From: Gammaproteobacteria bacterium
GTDB lineage: Bacteria; Pseudomonadota; Gammaproteobacteria; HTCC5015
Assembly: GCA_026004975.1 (NCBI GenBank)
Contig: BPKE01000001.1
Coordinates: 437,788 to 501,787, forward strand
Length of the DNA stretch: 64,000 bases
Direction of reading: 5' to 3'
The notes below the pieces were generated by a model. The model was not told the DNA's origin, did no database searches, and was given only the letters and a program-made list of their open reading frames with translations. Below are positions 1 through 12,909 of this stretch, in pieces (the stretch's first letter is position 1; each line of letters starts with the position of its first letter). The position numbers were made by a program, and so were the translations under genes.

Positions 1-53
1 TGGTCGGGGCAATGGATCAGCAGGATGGCGGCGTTGCGTTCGCGTTGACTCAT
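1..53 (-). CDS. Partial N-terminus, probable formyltetrahydrofolate deformylase (PurU-like)
   Basis: Reverse complement of 1-53 reads ATG AGT CAA ... MSQRERNAAILLIHCPD; the start overlaps the rarA stop (ATGA). LL(I)xCPDQ is typical of the PurU ACT-domain start. Confidence 0.45.
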   Translation of the reverse strand, partial: MSQRERNAAILLIHCPD

Positions 54-1357
54 CGTCGGCACAGTCTGCGCAGCTCGGCCAACCGCTCGGCGATGCGCGC
101 CTCCAGGCCGCGCGGCACCGGCCGGTAAAACCGTCGTTCCGCCACCCCCTCCGGCCAGTAGGTCTGGCCCGGGGAGATCCCCATAGGATGGTCGTGCGCG
201 TAGTGGTAACCGCGTCCGTGCCCCAGCGCCTCGAGCAAGGGCGCCGGCGCGTTGCGCAGATGCAAGGGCACCGGCGCCGCCGGGCTGGACCGCGCCGCCG
301 CCCGCGCCTCGTCGAAGGCGCGGTAGACGGCGTTGCTTTTCGGCGCGCAGGCAGCATACACCAGGGCCTGCGCGATCGCCAATTCGCCCTCCGGGCTGCC
401 GAGGCGGGTGTAAGTCTCCCAGGCGTCCAGCGCCAGGCGCAGGGCGCGCGGATCGGCGTTGCCGATGTCCTCGCTGGCGATGCGCACCAGCCGGCGGGCG
501 ACGTACAAGGGATCGCAACCGCCCTCGAGCATGCGCGCGAACCAGTACAGCGCCGCGTCCGGATCGGAACCGCGCACCGCCTTGTGCAAGGCGGAAATCT
601 GGTCGTAGAAGGCGTCGCCGCGCTTGTCGAAGGCCGCGGCGCCCGCCGCCGCCACCCGCCGCACCAGGGCGGGGTCGATCGTGGCGCCGTCCTCGATGAG
701 ATCGGCGGCCTGTTCGAGCAGGCCGAGCGCGACGCGCGCATCGCCCCCCGCCACCTGGGCCAGATGCGCCAGCGCTTCGTCCGACGCCTGGAGGCGCCGC
801 GCCCCCAGGCCGCGCTCGGTGTCGGCCAGCGCCCGCTCCAGCAATGCCGTCAAGGCCGCCGCGTCCAGCGGCTCGAGCGGATAGATGCGGCAACGCGAGC
901 GCAGCGCCGGGTTGAGTTCGAAGGCGGGGTTCTCGGTGGTGGCGCCGACCAGGATCAACGTGCCGTCCTCGAGCAGCGGCAGGAAAGCATCCTGCTGGGC
1001 CTTGTTGAAACGGTGGATCTCGTCGACGAACAGCAGGATGCGTCCGCCGGCGCGGCGCACGGCGCGTGCCCGCTCGACCGCTTCGCGGATCTCCTTGATG
1101 CCGGCGAACACCGCCGACAGGGCGATGAATTCGGCCCCGGCGTGGGCGGCGATCAGGCGCGCCAGCGTCGTCTTGCCCACCCCCGGCGGCCCCCAGAAGA
1201 CCAGGGAATGCACCCGCCCGGCCTCCAGCGCGCGGCGCAGCGGCCGGTCGGGCGCGAGCAGATGGCGCTGGCCGACGACCTCGTCCAGGCTGCGCGGTCG
1301 CAGGCGCTCGGCGAGCGGCGTGGTGGCCGCGAACAGACCCGCTTGCGTTTCGGTCAC
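50..1357 (-). CDS. rarA: Replication-associated recombination protein A (RarA/MgsA AAA+ ATPase)
   Basis: RPRSLDEVVGQRHLL, GPPGVGKTTLA, LFVDEIHRFNKAQQDAFLP; GTG start at 1355-1357 inside the 647-aa ORF 50..1993. Confidence 0.9.
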   Translation of the reverse strand: MTETQAGLFAATTPLAERLRPRSLDEVVGQRHLLAPDRPLRRALEAGRVHSLVFWGPPGVGKTTLARLIAAHAGAEFIALSAVFAGIKEIREAVERARAVRRAGGRILLFVDEIHRFNKAQQDAFLPLLEDGTLILVGATTENPAFELNPALRSRCRIYPLEPLDAAALTALLERALADTERGLGARRLQASDEALAHLAQVAGGDARVALGLLEQAADLIEDGATIDPALVRRVAAAGAAAFDKRGDAFYDQISALHKAVRGSDPDAALYWFARMLEGGCDPLYVARRLVRIASEDIGNADPRALRLALDAWETYTRLGSPEGELAIAQALVYAACAPKSNAVYRAFDEARAAARSSPAAPVPLHLRNAPAPLLEALGHGRGYHYAHDHPMGISPGQTYWPEGVAERRFYRPVPRGLEARIAERLAELRRLCRR

Positions 1358-1993
1358 GGCCCGCCGTCGTCCTCGCGCAACACGTCCACGCCGGGCGGGC
1401 GGCGTGAAGCGGAAGCGCTCGGCCTCTACCGGGACGTTGAGCTTCACGGCGCGAAACTCGATGCGCGTCACCCGGCCCAAGCGGTCGCGCAGCTCCATGG
1501 TGTCCAGACCCTGCTCGCCCAGGGCGAGGAGCATGGCGCCGAAATCGGTGTCCTGCGCCCGCGGCTCCAACTGGACCAGCCAGCGGCCTTCGAGGCGGCC
1601 GAGCTCGACGACGCGGAAGGCGTCCTCGATCCGCCCGCGGCCGGTGAGCAGGGCGATCGGGGCGCTGCCCAGGGCCCGGTCCAGGGGCTTGACCACCACT
1701 TGCTCCAGCTCGGGGTCGTAGATCCACACCCGCTCGCCGTCGGCGACGATCTGCTGCCGGTAAGGCTCGAGATAGTCCCAGCAAAAGCGCCCGGGCTTGG
1801 CGAGCAGGGCGCGGCCGCGCGCCGTCTCGATGACCTTCATCTTGTCGTCGAACACGGTTTGCACGAACTCCGCCTCGAGACTGCGCAGGCTGTCCGTGAA
1901 GCGCGCCAGGCGCTCGGCGCCTTCGCCCGCGCCGGCCGGCGCGATCCAGCCGAACGCAATGAGGGCGGCACACACGATCGAACGCAGGCTCAT
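1354..1993 (-). CDS. lolA: Outer-membrane lipoprotein carrier protein LolA (C-terminal frame disrupted by apparent 1-nt insertion)
   Basis: Signal peptide, RFTDSLRSLEAEFVQTVFD, GRFCWDYLEPYRQQIVADGERVWIYDPELEQV; canonical tail FTPPAGVDVLREDDGGP* is readable after removing one C around 1393-1395. Confidence 0.85.
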
Positions 1994-2016
1994 GTCGGTC
2001 TCCGTCGGAAAAGGGT

Positions 2017-4350
2017 TCAGGATTTGGGCGGCGGCGGCGCCAGGACTTCGCGCATGCCGTTGCTCTGCAGCGGGCTGACGATGCCCGCCGCCTCCATCGC
2101 CTCGAGCATGCGCGCGGCGCGGTTGTAGCCGATCTTCAGGCGGCGCTGGACGTAGGAAATCGACGCCTTGCGGCTCTCGGTGACGATGGCGACCGCCTGG
2201 TCGTAGAGTTCGTCCTGCTCGGCGTCGGCCGCCGCCGGCCCGTCCGCATCGCCCTCGGCGCCGTCGCCCGCCAGCACCTCGGGGAGGTAATCGGGTGCAC
2301 CGGTCTTCTTCAGGTGAGCGACGACGCGATGGACCTCGTGGTCGTCGACGAAGGCGCCGTGCACGCGCACCGGCACGCTGGTGCCCGGCGGCAGGAACAA
2401 CATGTCACCGTGGCCGAGCAACTGCTCGGCGCCCATCTGGTCGAGGATGGTGCGCGAATCGACCCGCGAGGACACCTGGAAGGCGATCCGGCAGGGAATG
2501 TTCGCCTTGATCAGGCCGGTGATCACGTCCACCGACGGGCGCTGGGTGGCGAGGATCAGGTGGATGCCGGCGGCGCGCGCCTTCTGCGCCAGGCGCGCGA
2601 TCAACTCCTCGACCTTCTTGCCCACCACCATCATCATGTCGGCGTACTCGTCGACGACGACGACGATGTACGGCAGGTGGACGAGCGGCGGCGGACCCGC
2701 ATCGGGATCCGCCGGATCGGCCTTGAACAGCGGATCGGGCAAGGTCTCGCCGCGGCGCTCGGCCTCGCGCAGCCGGCGGTTGTAACCGGCGATGTTGCGC
2801 ACGCCGAGGGCCGCCATCAATTTGTAGCGGCGCTCCATCTCGGCCACGCACCAGCGCAAGGCGTTGGCCGACTCCTTCATGTCGGTCACCACCGGCGCGA
2901 GCAGATGCGGGATGCCTTCGTAGACGTTCAGCTCCAGCATCTTGGGGTCGATCAGGATCAGGCGCACGTCGGCGGGCGTGGCCTTGTACAACAGGCTCAG
3001 CAGCATGGCGTTGATCGCCACCGACTTGCCCGAGCCGGTGGTGCCGGCGACGAGCAGATGCGGCATGCGCGCCAGGTCGGCGACCACCGGCCGGCCGCCG
3101 ATGTCCTTGCCCAGGGCGAGCACCAGCGGCGAGGCGGCCTTTTCGTAATCGTCGCAACGCAGCACCTCGCCCAGGCGCACCAGCTCGCGTTCCTCGTTGG
3201 GCACCTCGAGGCCGACCGTGGTCTTGCCCGGGATGACTTCGACCACCCGCACGCTGACCACCGACAGGGAGCGCGCCAGGTCCTTGGACAGGTTGCTGAT
3301 CTGACTGACCTTGACCCCCGGCGCGGGCTGCAGCTCGAAGCGGGTGATGACCGGTCCCGGGTGCACCTCGACCACCTGCACGCTCACGCCGAAATCGGCG
3401 AGCTTGTGCTCGACCAGGCGCGACATCGCCTCCAGCGCCTGCTTCGAATAGCCGCCCTTGCCCTTGGCGGGCGGGTCGAGCAGCGACAGCGGCGGACGCT
3501 GTTGCTGCGGCGGTGGCTCGAACATCGGGATCTGCCGCTCCTCGAATTCGCGGCTGGAGGCCAGCGGCGCCTGGAACACCGGCTCGATGCGCGGCGGCTC
3601 GCGCACCGGCGGCGGCTCGACGACTTCGCCGCGGCCGGCGTCGCGCCGCCGGCGCGCTGTGCGGGCCTCGCGCCAGGTCCGCCAGGCGCCGGCCAGGCGA
3701 CGGACGGCGCCCGCCGCCGCGGCGGCGCCCTCCAGCACCCACCGACCGAGCGCATCCATCACCGCCAGCCAGGACAAGCCCGTGAACAGGCTGACGCTGG
3801 CGAAGAACACCGTGAGCAACAGCAATTGGGCGCCCAGCTCTCCGAAGGCCGCCGCCATCACCCGCCGCCCGAACCACTCGCCGAGCAGACCGCCGGCGCC
3901 GAACTCGGCCAGCGGCAGGCTGCCCGGCCGTACCGCGACGAAGGCGCCCAGGCCGCAACCGCTGAACAACAGCGCCAGGAAGCCGACGGCGCGCAACCCC
4001 AGTTCGCGCAAATCGGCCGGCCCGGCCGCCGCATCGCGGCGGAACACCAGCCAGCCGGCGAAGGCGACCAGGACCGGGATCAGGAAAGCCAGGTGGCCGA
4101 ACAGATAGAGGCTCAGATCGGCGAACCAGGCGCCGAAGCGGCCGGCCGGGTTGCGCACCGCCGCGCCGGTGCCGGTCTGGGACCAGCCGGGATCGCCGGG
4201 GTGATAGGCGAACAAGGCCAACGCCAGATAGGCGGCCACCGCCCACCAGACCACCAGCAGGGCCTCGCGGCCCACCTGGCGGGCGCGGCCGACCCACGGC
4301 GCTGCGGTTTTGCGTTTGGCTTGAGCCACAACTTCAAAAAGTTTCTGCAA
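2017..4350 (-). CDS. ftsK: DNA translocase FtsK
   Basis: N-terminal TM segments, [66 protein letters not shown], gamma winged helix at C-terminus. Start is TTG at 4350 or GTG at about 4329. Confidence 0.95.
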   Translation of the reverse strand: MQKLFEVVAQAKRKTAAPWVGRARQVGREALLVVWWAVAAYLALALFAYHPGDPGWSQTGTGAAVRNPAGRFGAWFADLSLYLFGHLAFLIPVLVAFAGWLVFRRDAAAGPADLRELGLRAVGFLALLFSGCGLGAFVAVRPGSLPLAEFGAGGLLGEWFGRRVMAAAFGELGAQLLLLTVFFASVSLFTGLSWLAVMDALGRWVLEGAAAAAGAVRRLAGAWRTWREARTARRRRDAGRGEVVEPPPVREPPRIEPVFQAPLASSREFEERQIPMFEPPPQQQRPPLSLLDPPAKGKGGYSKQALEAMSRLVEHKLADFGVSVQVVEVHPGPVITRFELQPAPGVKVSQISNLSKDLARSLSVVSVRVVEVIPGKTTVGLEVPNEERELVRLGEVLRCDDYEKAASPLVLALGKDIGGRPVVADLARMPHLLVAGTTGSGKSVAINAMLLSLLYKATPADVRLILIDPKMLELNVYEGIPHLLAPVVTDMKESANALRWCVAEMERRYKLMAALGVRNIAGYNRRLREAERRGETLPDPLFKADPADPDAGPPPLVHLPYIVVVVDEYADMMMVVGKKVEELIARLAQKARAAGIHLILATQRPSVDVITGLIKANIPCRIAFQVSSRVDSRTILDQMGAEQLLGHGDMLFLPPGTSVPVRVHGAFVDDHEVHRVVAHLKKTGAPDYLPEVLAGDGAEGDADGPAAADAEQDELYDQAVAIVTESRKASISYVQRRLKIGYNRAARMLEAMEAAGIVSPLQSNGMREVLAPPPPKS

Positions 4351-4360
4351 ACGATTGATT

Positions 4361-6513
<2,153 letters not shown>

Positions 6514-6598
6514 GCGGCCGCTTTCAAGTTCCCCCGCCCGCCGGCCGCTATCCCGCCCGTAGCGACCGGCGGGCCGCAGCCCGCGAGGAGGGGGTTTC

Positions 6599-7714
6599 AT
6601 GAATCTGCGTATCCGCGAAACGCTGGGCCGGCTGTGGGTCGGCCTGCTTTTGCTCGGCTCGGCCGCCGGAGCGGCGGCCGCCGAGGCGCCGATGCGCGTC
6701 GGCTTCCTGGCCGGCGGCGACCGGGTCAACAATTTCTGGGTGCGGATGGGCGAATTCGCCCAGGCCGTCGCCGACGACCTCGGCATCGAGCTCGAAATCG
6801 TCTATCCGCCGCCGGCCACCTACCCGATCAAGCGCGCCGGCGAACGCCTGGTCGAGCGCCTGGGCGACGGCGACTATTTCATCGCCGTGTACTTCGACGC
6901 CGTCACCCACGAGCTGATGGAGATCGCCGAGCGGCGCGGCGTCTACACCTTCCTGATCAACACCGACATCCTCGACAAGGACCGGCCGCTGACCGGCCGG
7001 CCGCGGCAGAAATACCTCCGCTGGCTGGGCCACATCCGTCCCGACGACATCCAGGCCGGCTTCCTGCTCGGCCGTAAGCTGATCGACGCGCTGGAAAAAC
7101 CGGAAACCGCGCGGATCATCGCGATCAACGGCAACACCACGGTGCAGGTCGCCCGCGACCGCGAGGCCGGCCTGCTCAAGGCCGTGGCCGACACGCCCGG
7201 CGCCAAGGTGGTCGCCGCCGGCATGGGCAACTGGGAATTCGATCCGGCCAAGGTGACCACCGCGCGCCTGCTCGAGGCACACCCGGAGGCGAACATCGTC
7301 TGGGCGGCCAGCGACCCGATGGCCCTGGGCGCCCTGGAGGCGGTGCGCAGCGCCGGCCGGCGGCCCGGGGGCGACGTTTTGCTCGGCGGCATCGACTGGA
7401 CCTACGAGGGGCTCGATGCGGTGCAACGGGGCGAGTTCGTCGCCGACGTGGGGGGCCACTTCATGGAGGCCGGCATCGCCCTGATCCTGCTGTACGATTA
7501 CCACCACGGGCACGACTTCGCCGAAGAACTCGGCACCAGCTTCCGCACGCCGATGTACGCCGTGGACGGCGCGTCGATCGCCGAGCACATGCGCAAGACC
7601 GGCAAGAAACCGGACTGGTCGAAGATCGATTTCAAGCGCTTCACCAAGACCCACAATCCGGACCTGGAACGCTACGATTTCTCCTGGCAGGCGGTCATCG
7701 ACGCCCTGCCCTGA
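6599..7714 (+). CDS. Periplasmic sugar-binding-like (Peripla_BP_4) substrate-binding protein
   Basis: Signal peptide then MRVGFLAGGDRVNNFWVRMGEFAQAVADDLGIELEIVY; DPMALGALEAVRSAGRRPGGDVLLGGIDWTYEGLDAVQRGEF. Confidence 0.75.
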   Translation: MNLRIRETLGRLWVGLLLLGSAAGAAAAEAPMRVGFLAGGDRVNNFWVRMGEFAQAVADDLGIELEIVYPPPATYPIKRAGERLVERLGDGDYFIAVYFDAVTHELMEIAERRGVYTFLINTDILDKDRPLTGRPRQKYLRWLGHIRPDDIQAGFLLGRKLIDALEKPETARIIAINGNTTVQVARDREAGLLKAVADTPGAKVVAAGMGNWEFDPAKVTTARLLEAHPEANIVWAASDPMALGALEAVRSAGRRPGGDVLLGGIDWTYEGLDAVQRGEFVADVGGHFMEAGIALILLYDYHHGHDFAEELGTSFRTPMYAVDGASIAEHMRKTGKKPDWSKIDFKRFTKTHNPDLERYDFSWQAVIDALP

Positions 7715-7773
7715 GCGGCCGTGCTAAGCTGGCGGGGCCGGCGCCCGGCCGGCGCCGCCCTTCGTCCCCACCG

Positions 7774-8463
7774 ATGATCCCCTGGCTCGACCCCGACGAC
7801 GACCAAGGCCCTTTCCCGCCGCCCGAGGCGGCGCTCGCCGAACCCGACGGCCTGCTCGCGGCCGGCGGCAGCCTGCGGCCGCTGCGCCTGCTGCGCGCCT
7901 ACCGCCAGGGCATCTTCCCCTGGTTCAACCCCGGCGAGCCGATCCTCTGGTGGCACCCGTCCCGGCGGGCGGTGATCTTTCCGGAGGACCTGCACCTGTC
8001 GCGCAGCACCCGCAAGGCGCTGCGCCGGCGGCCCTTCCAGATCACCTGGAACACCGCCTTCGGCGAGGTCATGCGGGCCTGCGCGGCACCGCGCCGAGGC
8101 CAGACGGGCACCTGGATCGGGCCGGACATGATCGAAGCCTACCAGCGCCTGCACCGGCTCGGTTACGCCCGCTCGGTGGAATGCTGGCGCGACGGCGAAC
8201 TCGTCGGCGGGATCTACGGCGTCCAACTCGGCCGCGTGTTCTTCGGCGAATCGATGTTCAGCCGCGTGGACAACGCCTCCAAGGCGGCGCTGGCCGCCGT
8301 GGCCGCCGCGCCGGACGTGGCGCTGATCGATTGCCAGTTGCCCAACCCCCACCTGGAACGCCTGGGCATGGTGCTGCTGCCGCGGGCCCGCTTCGTCGAG
8401 CTGCTCGACCGCTGGTGCGAACCCGCCCTCGGCTCCCCGCCCCGCGTCGGCCGCAGCGCCTAG
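7774..8463 (+). CDS. aat: Leucyl/phenylalanyl-tRNA--protein transferase
   Basis: AEPDGLLAAGGSLRPLRLLRAYRQGIFPWFNPGEPILWWHPSRRAV, GVQLGRVFFGESMFSR, IDCQLPNPHLERLG. Confidence 0.95.
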   Translation: MIPWLDPDDDQGPFPPPEAALAEPDGLLAAGGSLRPLRLLRAYRQGIFPWFNPGEPILWWHPSRRAVIFPEDLHLSRSTRKALRRRPFQITWNTAFGEVMRACAAPRRGQTGTWIGPDMIEAYQRLHRLGYARSVECWRDGELVGGIYGVQLGRVFFGESMFSRVDNASKAALAAVAAAPDVALIDCQLPNPHLERLGMVLLPRARFVELLDRWCEPALGSPPRVGRSA

Positions 8464-8469
8464 CGGATC

Positions 8470-8652
8470 TCAGCCGAACAGCGCCTCGGGATCGAGGAAA
8501 GCGAGGAGCACGATGTAGGCCAGCAGCACGGCGAGGGCCAGCGCCAGCGCCACGAACAGGCGGGCGAGCAGCAGCGAACGCCCGGCGAACACCACCCGCC
8601 CGAGGTAGAGGCTGGCGGCGACCGCCGCCAACAGCAGCAGGATCAGGCGCAC
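8470..8652 (-). CDS. Small hydrophobic (two-TM) protein of unknown function
   Basis: GTG start overlaps the 3' end of thrC; 60 aa [60 protein letters not shown]. Confidence 0.5.
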   Translation of the reverse strand: MRLILLLLAAVAASLYLGRVVFAGRSLLLARLFVALALALAVLLAYIVLLAFLDPEALFG

Positions 8653-9788
8653 GTCTCTTCCAGGCCGGCGCGCACGGCTTCGCGCACCGCCGCGAGTTCC
8701 GCCGGCACGCTCAGCAGGCGCCCTTCGGTCTGGCGCAAGGCGATGTCCGGATCCTTCAGACCGTGGCCGGTGAGCGTGCTGACCAGCAGGCTGCCCGCCG
8801 GAATGCGGCCGCGCTCGAGGTCGCGCATGGCGCCGGCCACCGCCGCCGCCGAGGCCGGTTCGCAGAACACGCCTTCGGTCTCGGCCAGCAGGCGCTGCGC
8901 GGCGAGGATCGCCTCGTCGTCGAGGGCGTCGAACCAGCCGCCGGACTCGTTCACCGCCGCCCAGGCCTGGTTCCAGGACTGCGGATCGCCGATGCGGATG
9001 GCGGTGGCCACCGTTTCCGGCTCGGCCACCGGGGCGCCCTGCAGGAAGGGCGCGGCGCCGCGCGCCTGGTAACCCACCATCACCGGCCGGCGGTCGGTCA
9101 GCGGCGCACCCTGGAGAAGGCAACGCCCCGCGCAGTGCGTGCAGGCGCCGGTCTCCCAGATGCCGGCGCTCTCGCTGTAACCGATCCAGTGCGCGCTGAT
9201 GTTGCCGGCGTTGCCCACCGGCAGGGTGTGGTAATCGGGCGCGCGGCCGAGCGCCTCGACGATCTCGAAGGCGATCGTCTTCTGGCCTTGCAACCGGTAG
9301 GGATTGATCGAATTGACGATCGCCAGCGGCAACTCCTCGGCGAGCGCCCGCACCAGGCGCAGGCCCTGGTCGAAATTGCCCTGGATCTGCAGCACGCGCG
9401 CGCCGTGCATCACCGCCTGGGCGAGCTTGCCCAGGGCGATGCGGCCCTCGGGAATGAGCACGAAGGCCGCCATGCCGGCGCGCGCCGCGTAGGCCGCGGC
9501 CGAGGCCGAGGTGTTGCCGGTGGAGGCGCACACCACCGCCCGACGGCCCTCGGCCAGGGCCTGGCTGACCGCCACCGTCATGCCGCGGTCCTTGAACGAC
9601 CCGGTCGGGTTCAGGCCCTCGAACTTGACGTACCACTCGACCTCCAGGCCCAGCCGCCGCGGCAGGTTTTCCAGCCGGATCAGCGGCGTGGCGCCCTCGC
9701 CCAGGCTGACGGCGCGCGCGCCCTCGGGCAGCGGCAGGCGGTCGCGGTAGCGGTCGATCAGTCCGGTGTAGCGGTTGGCGGCGGACAT
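8643..9788 (-). CDS. thrC: Threonine synthase
   Basis: [71 protein letters not shown]. Confidence 0.95.
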   Translation of the reverse strand: MSAANRYTGLIDRYRDRLPLPEGARAVSLGEGATPLIRLENLPRRLGLEVEWYVKFEGLNPTGSFKDRGMTVAVSQALAEGRRAVVCASTGNTSASAAAYAARAGMAAFVLIPEGRIALGKLAQAVMHGARVLQIQGNFDQGLRLVRALAEELPLAIVNSINPYRLQGQKTIAFEIVEALGRAPDYHTLPVGNAGNISAHWIGYSESAGIWETGACTHCAGRCLLQGAPLTDRRPVMVGYQARGAAPFLQGAPVAEPETVATAIRIGDPQSWNQAWAAVNESGGWFDALDDEAILAAQRLLAETEGVFCEPASAAAVAGAMRDLERGRIPAGSLLVSTLTGHGLKDPDIALRQTEGRLLSVPAELAAVREAVRAGLEETCA

Positions 9789-9801
9789 CGGGCCTCCGGG
9801 T

Positions 9802-11115
9802 TCAGGCGAGGGTTTCGACGCGGATGCGCGTGGCCGGCCCGTGCACGCCGTCCAGCGCCTCGATGGCAGAGAGGGCCCGGCGCATGCGCGCCTCGCGCAC
9901 CCGGTGGGTGAGCAGGATCACCGACACGCGGGCGGCGCCGGCCGGCGGTTCCTTCTGGATCACCGCTTCGATGCTGATCTCCTCGGCGCCGAGGATCTGG
10001 GTGATGGCGGCCAACACCCCCGGCCGGTCCTCGGCCGACAGGCGCAGGTAGTAGGCGGTCTCGACCGCGTCGATGTCCAGCGCCGGGGCGTCGTCGATCG
10101 CCGACGGCTGGAAAGCCAGGTGCGGCACGCGGTTGGTCGGATCGGTGGTCAGCGAGCGTACCACGTCGATCAGGTCGGCGACCACCGCCGAGGCGGTCGG
10201 CAAGGCGCCGGCGCCCGGCCCGTAGTAGAGCGTGGTGCCGACGGCGTCGGCCTTGACCAGCACGGCGTTCATCACCCCGTCCACGTTCGCCAGCAGGCAA
10301 CGGTCCGGAATCAGCGCCGGATGCACGCGCATTTCGACGCCGTCCGGACCGCGCCGCGCGAAGCCGAGGTGCTTGATGCGGTAGCCCAGCGTCTCGGCGT
10401 AGCGCAGGTCGTCCTCGGTGATCTGCGCCACGCCCTCGGTGTAGACCCGGTCGAAGCGCAGCGGCACGCCGAAGGCGATCGAGGCGAGGATGGTGAGCTT
10501 GTGCGCCGCGTCCACGCCCTCGATGTCGAAAGTCGGATCGGCCTCGGCATAGCCCAGGGCCTGGGCCTCGGCCAGCGCCGCGGCGAAAGACTCGCCGCGC
10601 TCGCGCATGCGGCTGAGCACGAAGTTGGTGGTGCCGTTGATGATGCCGGCCAGCCACTCGATGTGGTTGGCGGCCAGGCCCTCGCGGATGGCCTTGATGA
10701 TGGGGATGCCGCCGCCGACGGCGGCCTCGAAGGCGACGGTGACGCCGCGCGCCTCGGCGGCGGCGAAAATCTCGTTGCCGTGCTGGGCGATCAGGGCCTT
10801 GTTGGCGGTGACCACGTGCTTGCCGTTGGCGATCGCCCGCAGCACCAGCTCACGGGCCGGCTCCAGGCCGCCGATCAATTCGACCACCACCGCCACCCGC
10901 GGGTCGTCGACCACGGCGAAGGGGTCGCCGTCGATGGTCAGCCCGGGGTACTCGGCGCGGCGCTTGGCCGGATCCCTCGCCGCCGCGCGCAGCAGGCGGA
11001 TCTCGCGGCCGGCGCGGCGGGCGATCTCGCGGGCGTTGCGGGCCAGCACGTGCACCACGCCGCCCCCCACCGTCCCCAGGCCGAGCAGGCCGATGTCGAC
11101 CGGTTCCAGGCTCAT
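9802..11115 (-). CDS. hom: Homoserine dehydrogenase
   Basis: [71 protein letters not shown]-terminal ACT domain. Confidence 0.95.
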   Translation of the reverse strand: MSLEPVDIGLLGLGTVGGGVVHVLARNAREIARRAGREIRLLRAAARDPAKRRAEYPGLTIDGDPFAVVDDPRVAVVVELIGGLEPARELVLRAIANGKHVVTANKALIAQHGNEIFAAAEARGVTVAFEAAVGGGIPIIKAIREGLAANHIEWLAGIINGTTNFVLSRMRERGESFAAALAEAQALGYAEADPTFDIEGVDAAHKLTILASIAFGVPLRFDRVYTEGVAQITEDDLRYAETLGYRIKHLGFARRGPDGVEMRVHPALIPDRCLLANVDGVMNAVLVKADAVGTTLYYGPGAGALPTASAVVADLIDVVRSLTTDPTNRVPHLAFQPSAIDDAPALDIDAVETAYYLRLSAEDRPGVLAAITQILGAEEISIEAVIQKEPPAGAARVSVILLTHRVREARMRRALSAIEALDGVHGPATRIRVETLA

Positions 11116-11193
11116 GTCCTCAGGCTCGTCGGGCGTTGCGAAAACGGCCGGCAGTGTACTGGCGGCGGCGGCGGCGGGCAAACCCGGGCGGGA

Positions 11194-12411
11194 TCACGGC
11201 GCGGCCTGCACCGCCCCGCCGGCGCGATAGAAGCCGTCGCGACGGAACATCTCGCGGATGCCGCGCAAGGCCTGGCGCGTGCGATGCCGGTTTTCGATCA
11301 GGCTGAAGCGCACGTGGTCGTCGCCGTATTCGCCGAAGCCGATCCCCGGCGACACGGCCACCTTGGCGTCGCGCAGCAACTTCTTGGCGAACTCCAGCGA
11401 CCCCATCGAGCGGTAGAACTCGGGGATCGGCGCCCAGACGAACATCGTCGCCTTGGGCTTTTCCACCGTCCAGCCCAGCTCGCACAAGCCCTCGCACAAC
11501 ACGTCGCGCCGCTCCCGGTAGCGGCGGCGGATGTCCTCGACGCAGCTCTGGTCTCCTTCCAGGGCGAGGATGGCCGCGACCTGGATCGGGGTGAACATGC
11601 CGTAATCGAGGTAGCTCTTGATCTTCGCCAGGGCGGCGACCAGCTCGCGGTTGCCGCACATGAAGCCGACCCGCCAGCCGGGCATGTTGTAGGTCTTGGA
11701 CAAGGAATAGAATTCGACCGCGACCTCCTTGGCACCCGGCACCTGGAGGATCGACGGCGCGCGGTAGCCGTCGAAGACGATTTCGGCATAGGCCAGGTCG
11801 TGCACCACCCAGATCTCGTGTTCGCGCGCGACCGCCACGACCCGCTCGAAAAAGGACAGATCCACGCACTGGGCGGTCGGGTTGGCCGGGAAGTTCAGCA
11901 CCAGCATCTTCGGGGCCGGGTAGGAATTGCGGATCGCCTGCTCCAGCTCGGCGAAGAAATCCACGCCCGGCCGCAACGGCACGTGGCGCACGTCGGCGCC
12001 GGCGATGACCACGCTGTAGGGGTGGATCGGGTAGGCCGGGTTGGGCACCAGCACGACGTCGCCGGGCCCGAGGGTGGCCAGCGCCAGGTGGGCCAGCCCC
12101 TCCTTGGAGCCGATGGTGACGATCGCCTCGCTGTCCGGGTCGAGCTCGACGCCGAAACGTTCCCGGTACCAGTGCGCGATGGCCCGCCGCAGGCGCGGCA
12201 CGCCGCGCGACATCGAGTAACGATGGGTGTCGGGCCGGCGCGCCGCCTCGACCAGCTTCTCGACGATGTGCGGCGGCGTGGGCTGATCGGGATTGCCCAT
12301 GCCGAAATCGATGATGTCCTCGCCGGCGGCCCGGGCCTTGGCCTTGAGCTCGTTGACGATCGCGAACACGTAGGGCGGCAGGCGTTGGATGCGCGGGAAG
12401 TCGGTTTTCAC
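11194..12411 (-). CDS. alaC: Alanine/pyruvate-type PLP aminotransferase (AlaC-like)
   Basis: [83 protein letters not shown]. Confidence 0.85.
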   Translation of the reverse strand: MKTDFPRIQRLPPYVFAIVNELKAKARAAGEDIIDFGMGNPDQPTPPHIVEKLVEAARRPDTHRYSMSRGVPRLRRAIAHWYRERFGVELDPDSEAIVTIGSKEGLAHLALATLGPGDVVLVPNPAYPIHPYSVVIAGADVRHVPLRPGVDFFAELEQAIRNSYPAPKMLVLNFPANPTAQCVDLSFFERVVAVAREHEIWVVHDLAYAEIVFDGYRAPSILQVPGAKEVAVEFYSLSKTYNMPGWRVGFMCGNRELVAALAKIKSYLDYGMFTPIQVAAILALEGDQSCVEDIRRRYRERRDVLCEGLCELGWTVEKPKATMFVWAPIPEFYRSMGSLEFAKKLLRDAKVAVSPGIGFGEYGDDHVRFSLIENRHRTRQALRGIREMFRRDGFYRAGGAVQAAP

Positions 12412-12527
12412 GGGGCGGCGGAACGGTTCGGGAAATAAGAATAGTCTACCCGAATTCCATGCCGCCGCGCTGGTGGACGGGGCCGCGCTCTGCGAAAATG
12501 GACGCATTTCGAGTCGCAGTCCGCATC

Positions 12528-12902
12528 ATGCGCCTGGACCTGGACCACGCCGAAACACCCTTCACGGTCGACGCCTACGACGGCCCCCGCCTGCGCCTGG
12601 CCGGCCGCTGGTGCGAACCGCCCTTGCTGGTCTGCGGCGAACGCCTGTGGCCCGACTGGCGCCCGCGCGGCGCGACGCTCGACGTCGAGGATTTCGCGCC
12701 GCTGCTCGCCGAACCGCCGGCGGTGCTGGTGCTCGGCACCGGCCCGCGGCTCGTGCTGCCGCCGCGGGCGCTGTACGCGGCGCTGGCCGAGCACGGCATC
12801 GGCCTGGAAGCGATGGATCACGGCGCCGCCTGCCGCTGTTACAACGTGCTCGTCGCCGAACGGCGCCGCGCGGCCGCCGCCTGGCTGGCCTGGGCCGACT
12901 GA
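12528..12902 (+). CDS. Mth938/Xcc1710-like (DUF498) domain protein
   Basis: MRLDLDHAE..., PAVLVLGTGPRLVLPPRALYAALAEHGIGLEAMDHGAACRCYNVLVAERRRAAAAWL. Confidence 0.8.
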   Translation: MRLDLDHAETPFTVDAYDGPRLRLAGRWCEPPLLVCGERLWPDWRPRGATLDVEDFAPLLAEPPAVLVLGTGPRLVLPPRALYAALAEHGIGLEAMDHGAACRCYNVLVAERRRAAAAWLAWAD

Positions 12903-12909
12903 GCGGCCC

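Noticed and set aside
50-1993. Genuine LolA-RarA fusion protein
   Set aside because: Canonical separate reading frames are recoverable by deleting one C, with overlapping TGA/GTG; a fused exported AAA+ protein is biologically implausible.
9775-12438. 887-aa + strand ORF
   Set aside because: Shadow of hom and alaC; no recognisable motifs.
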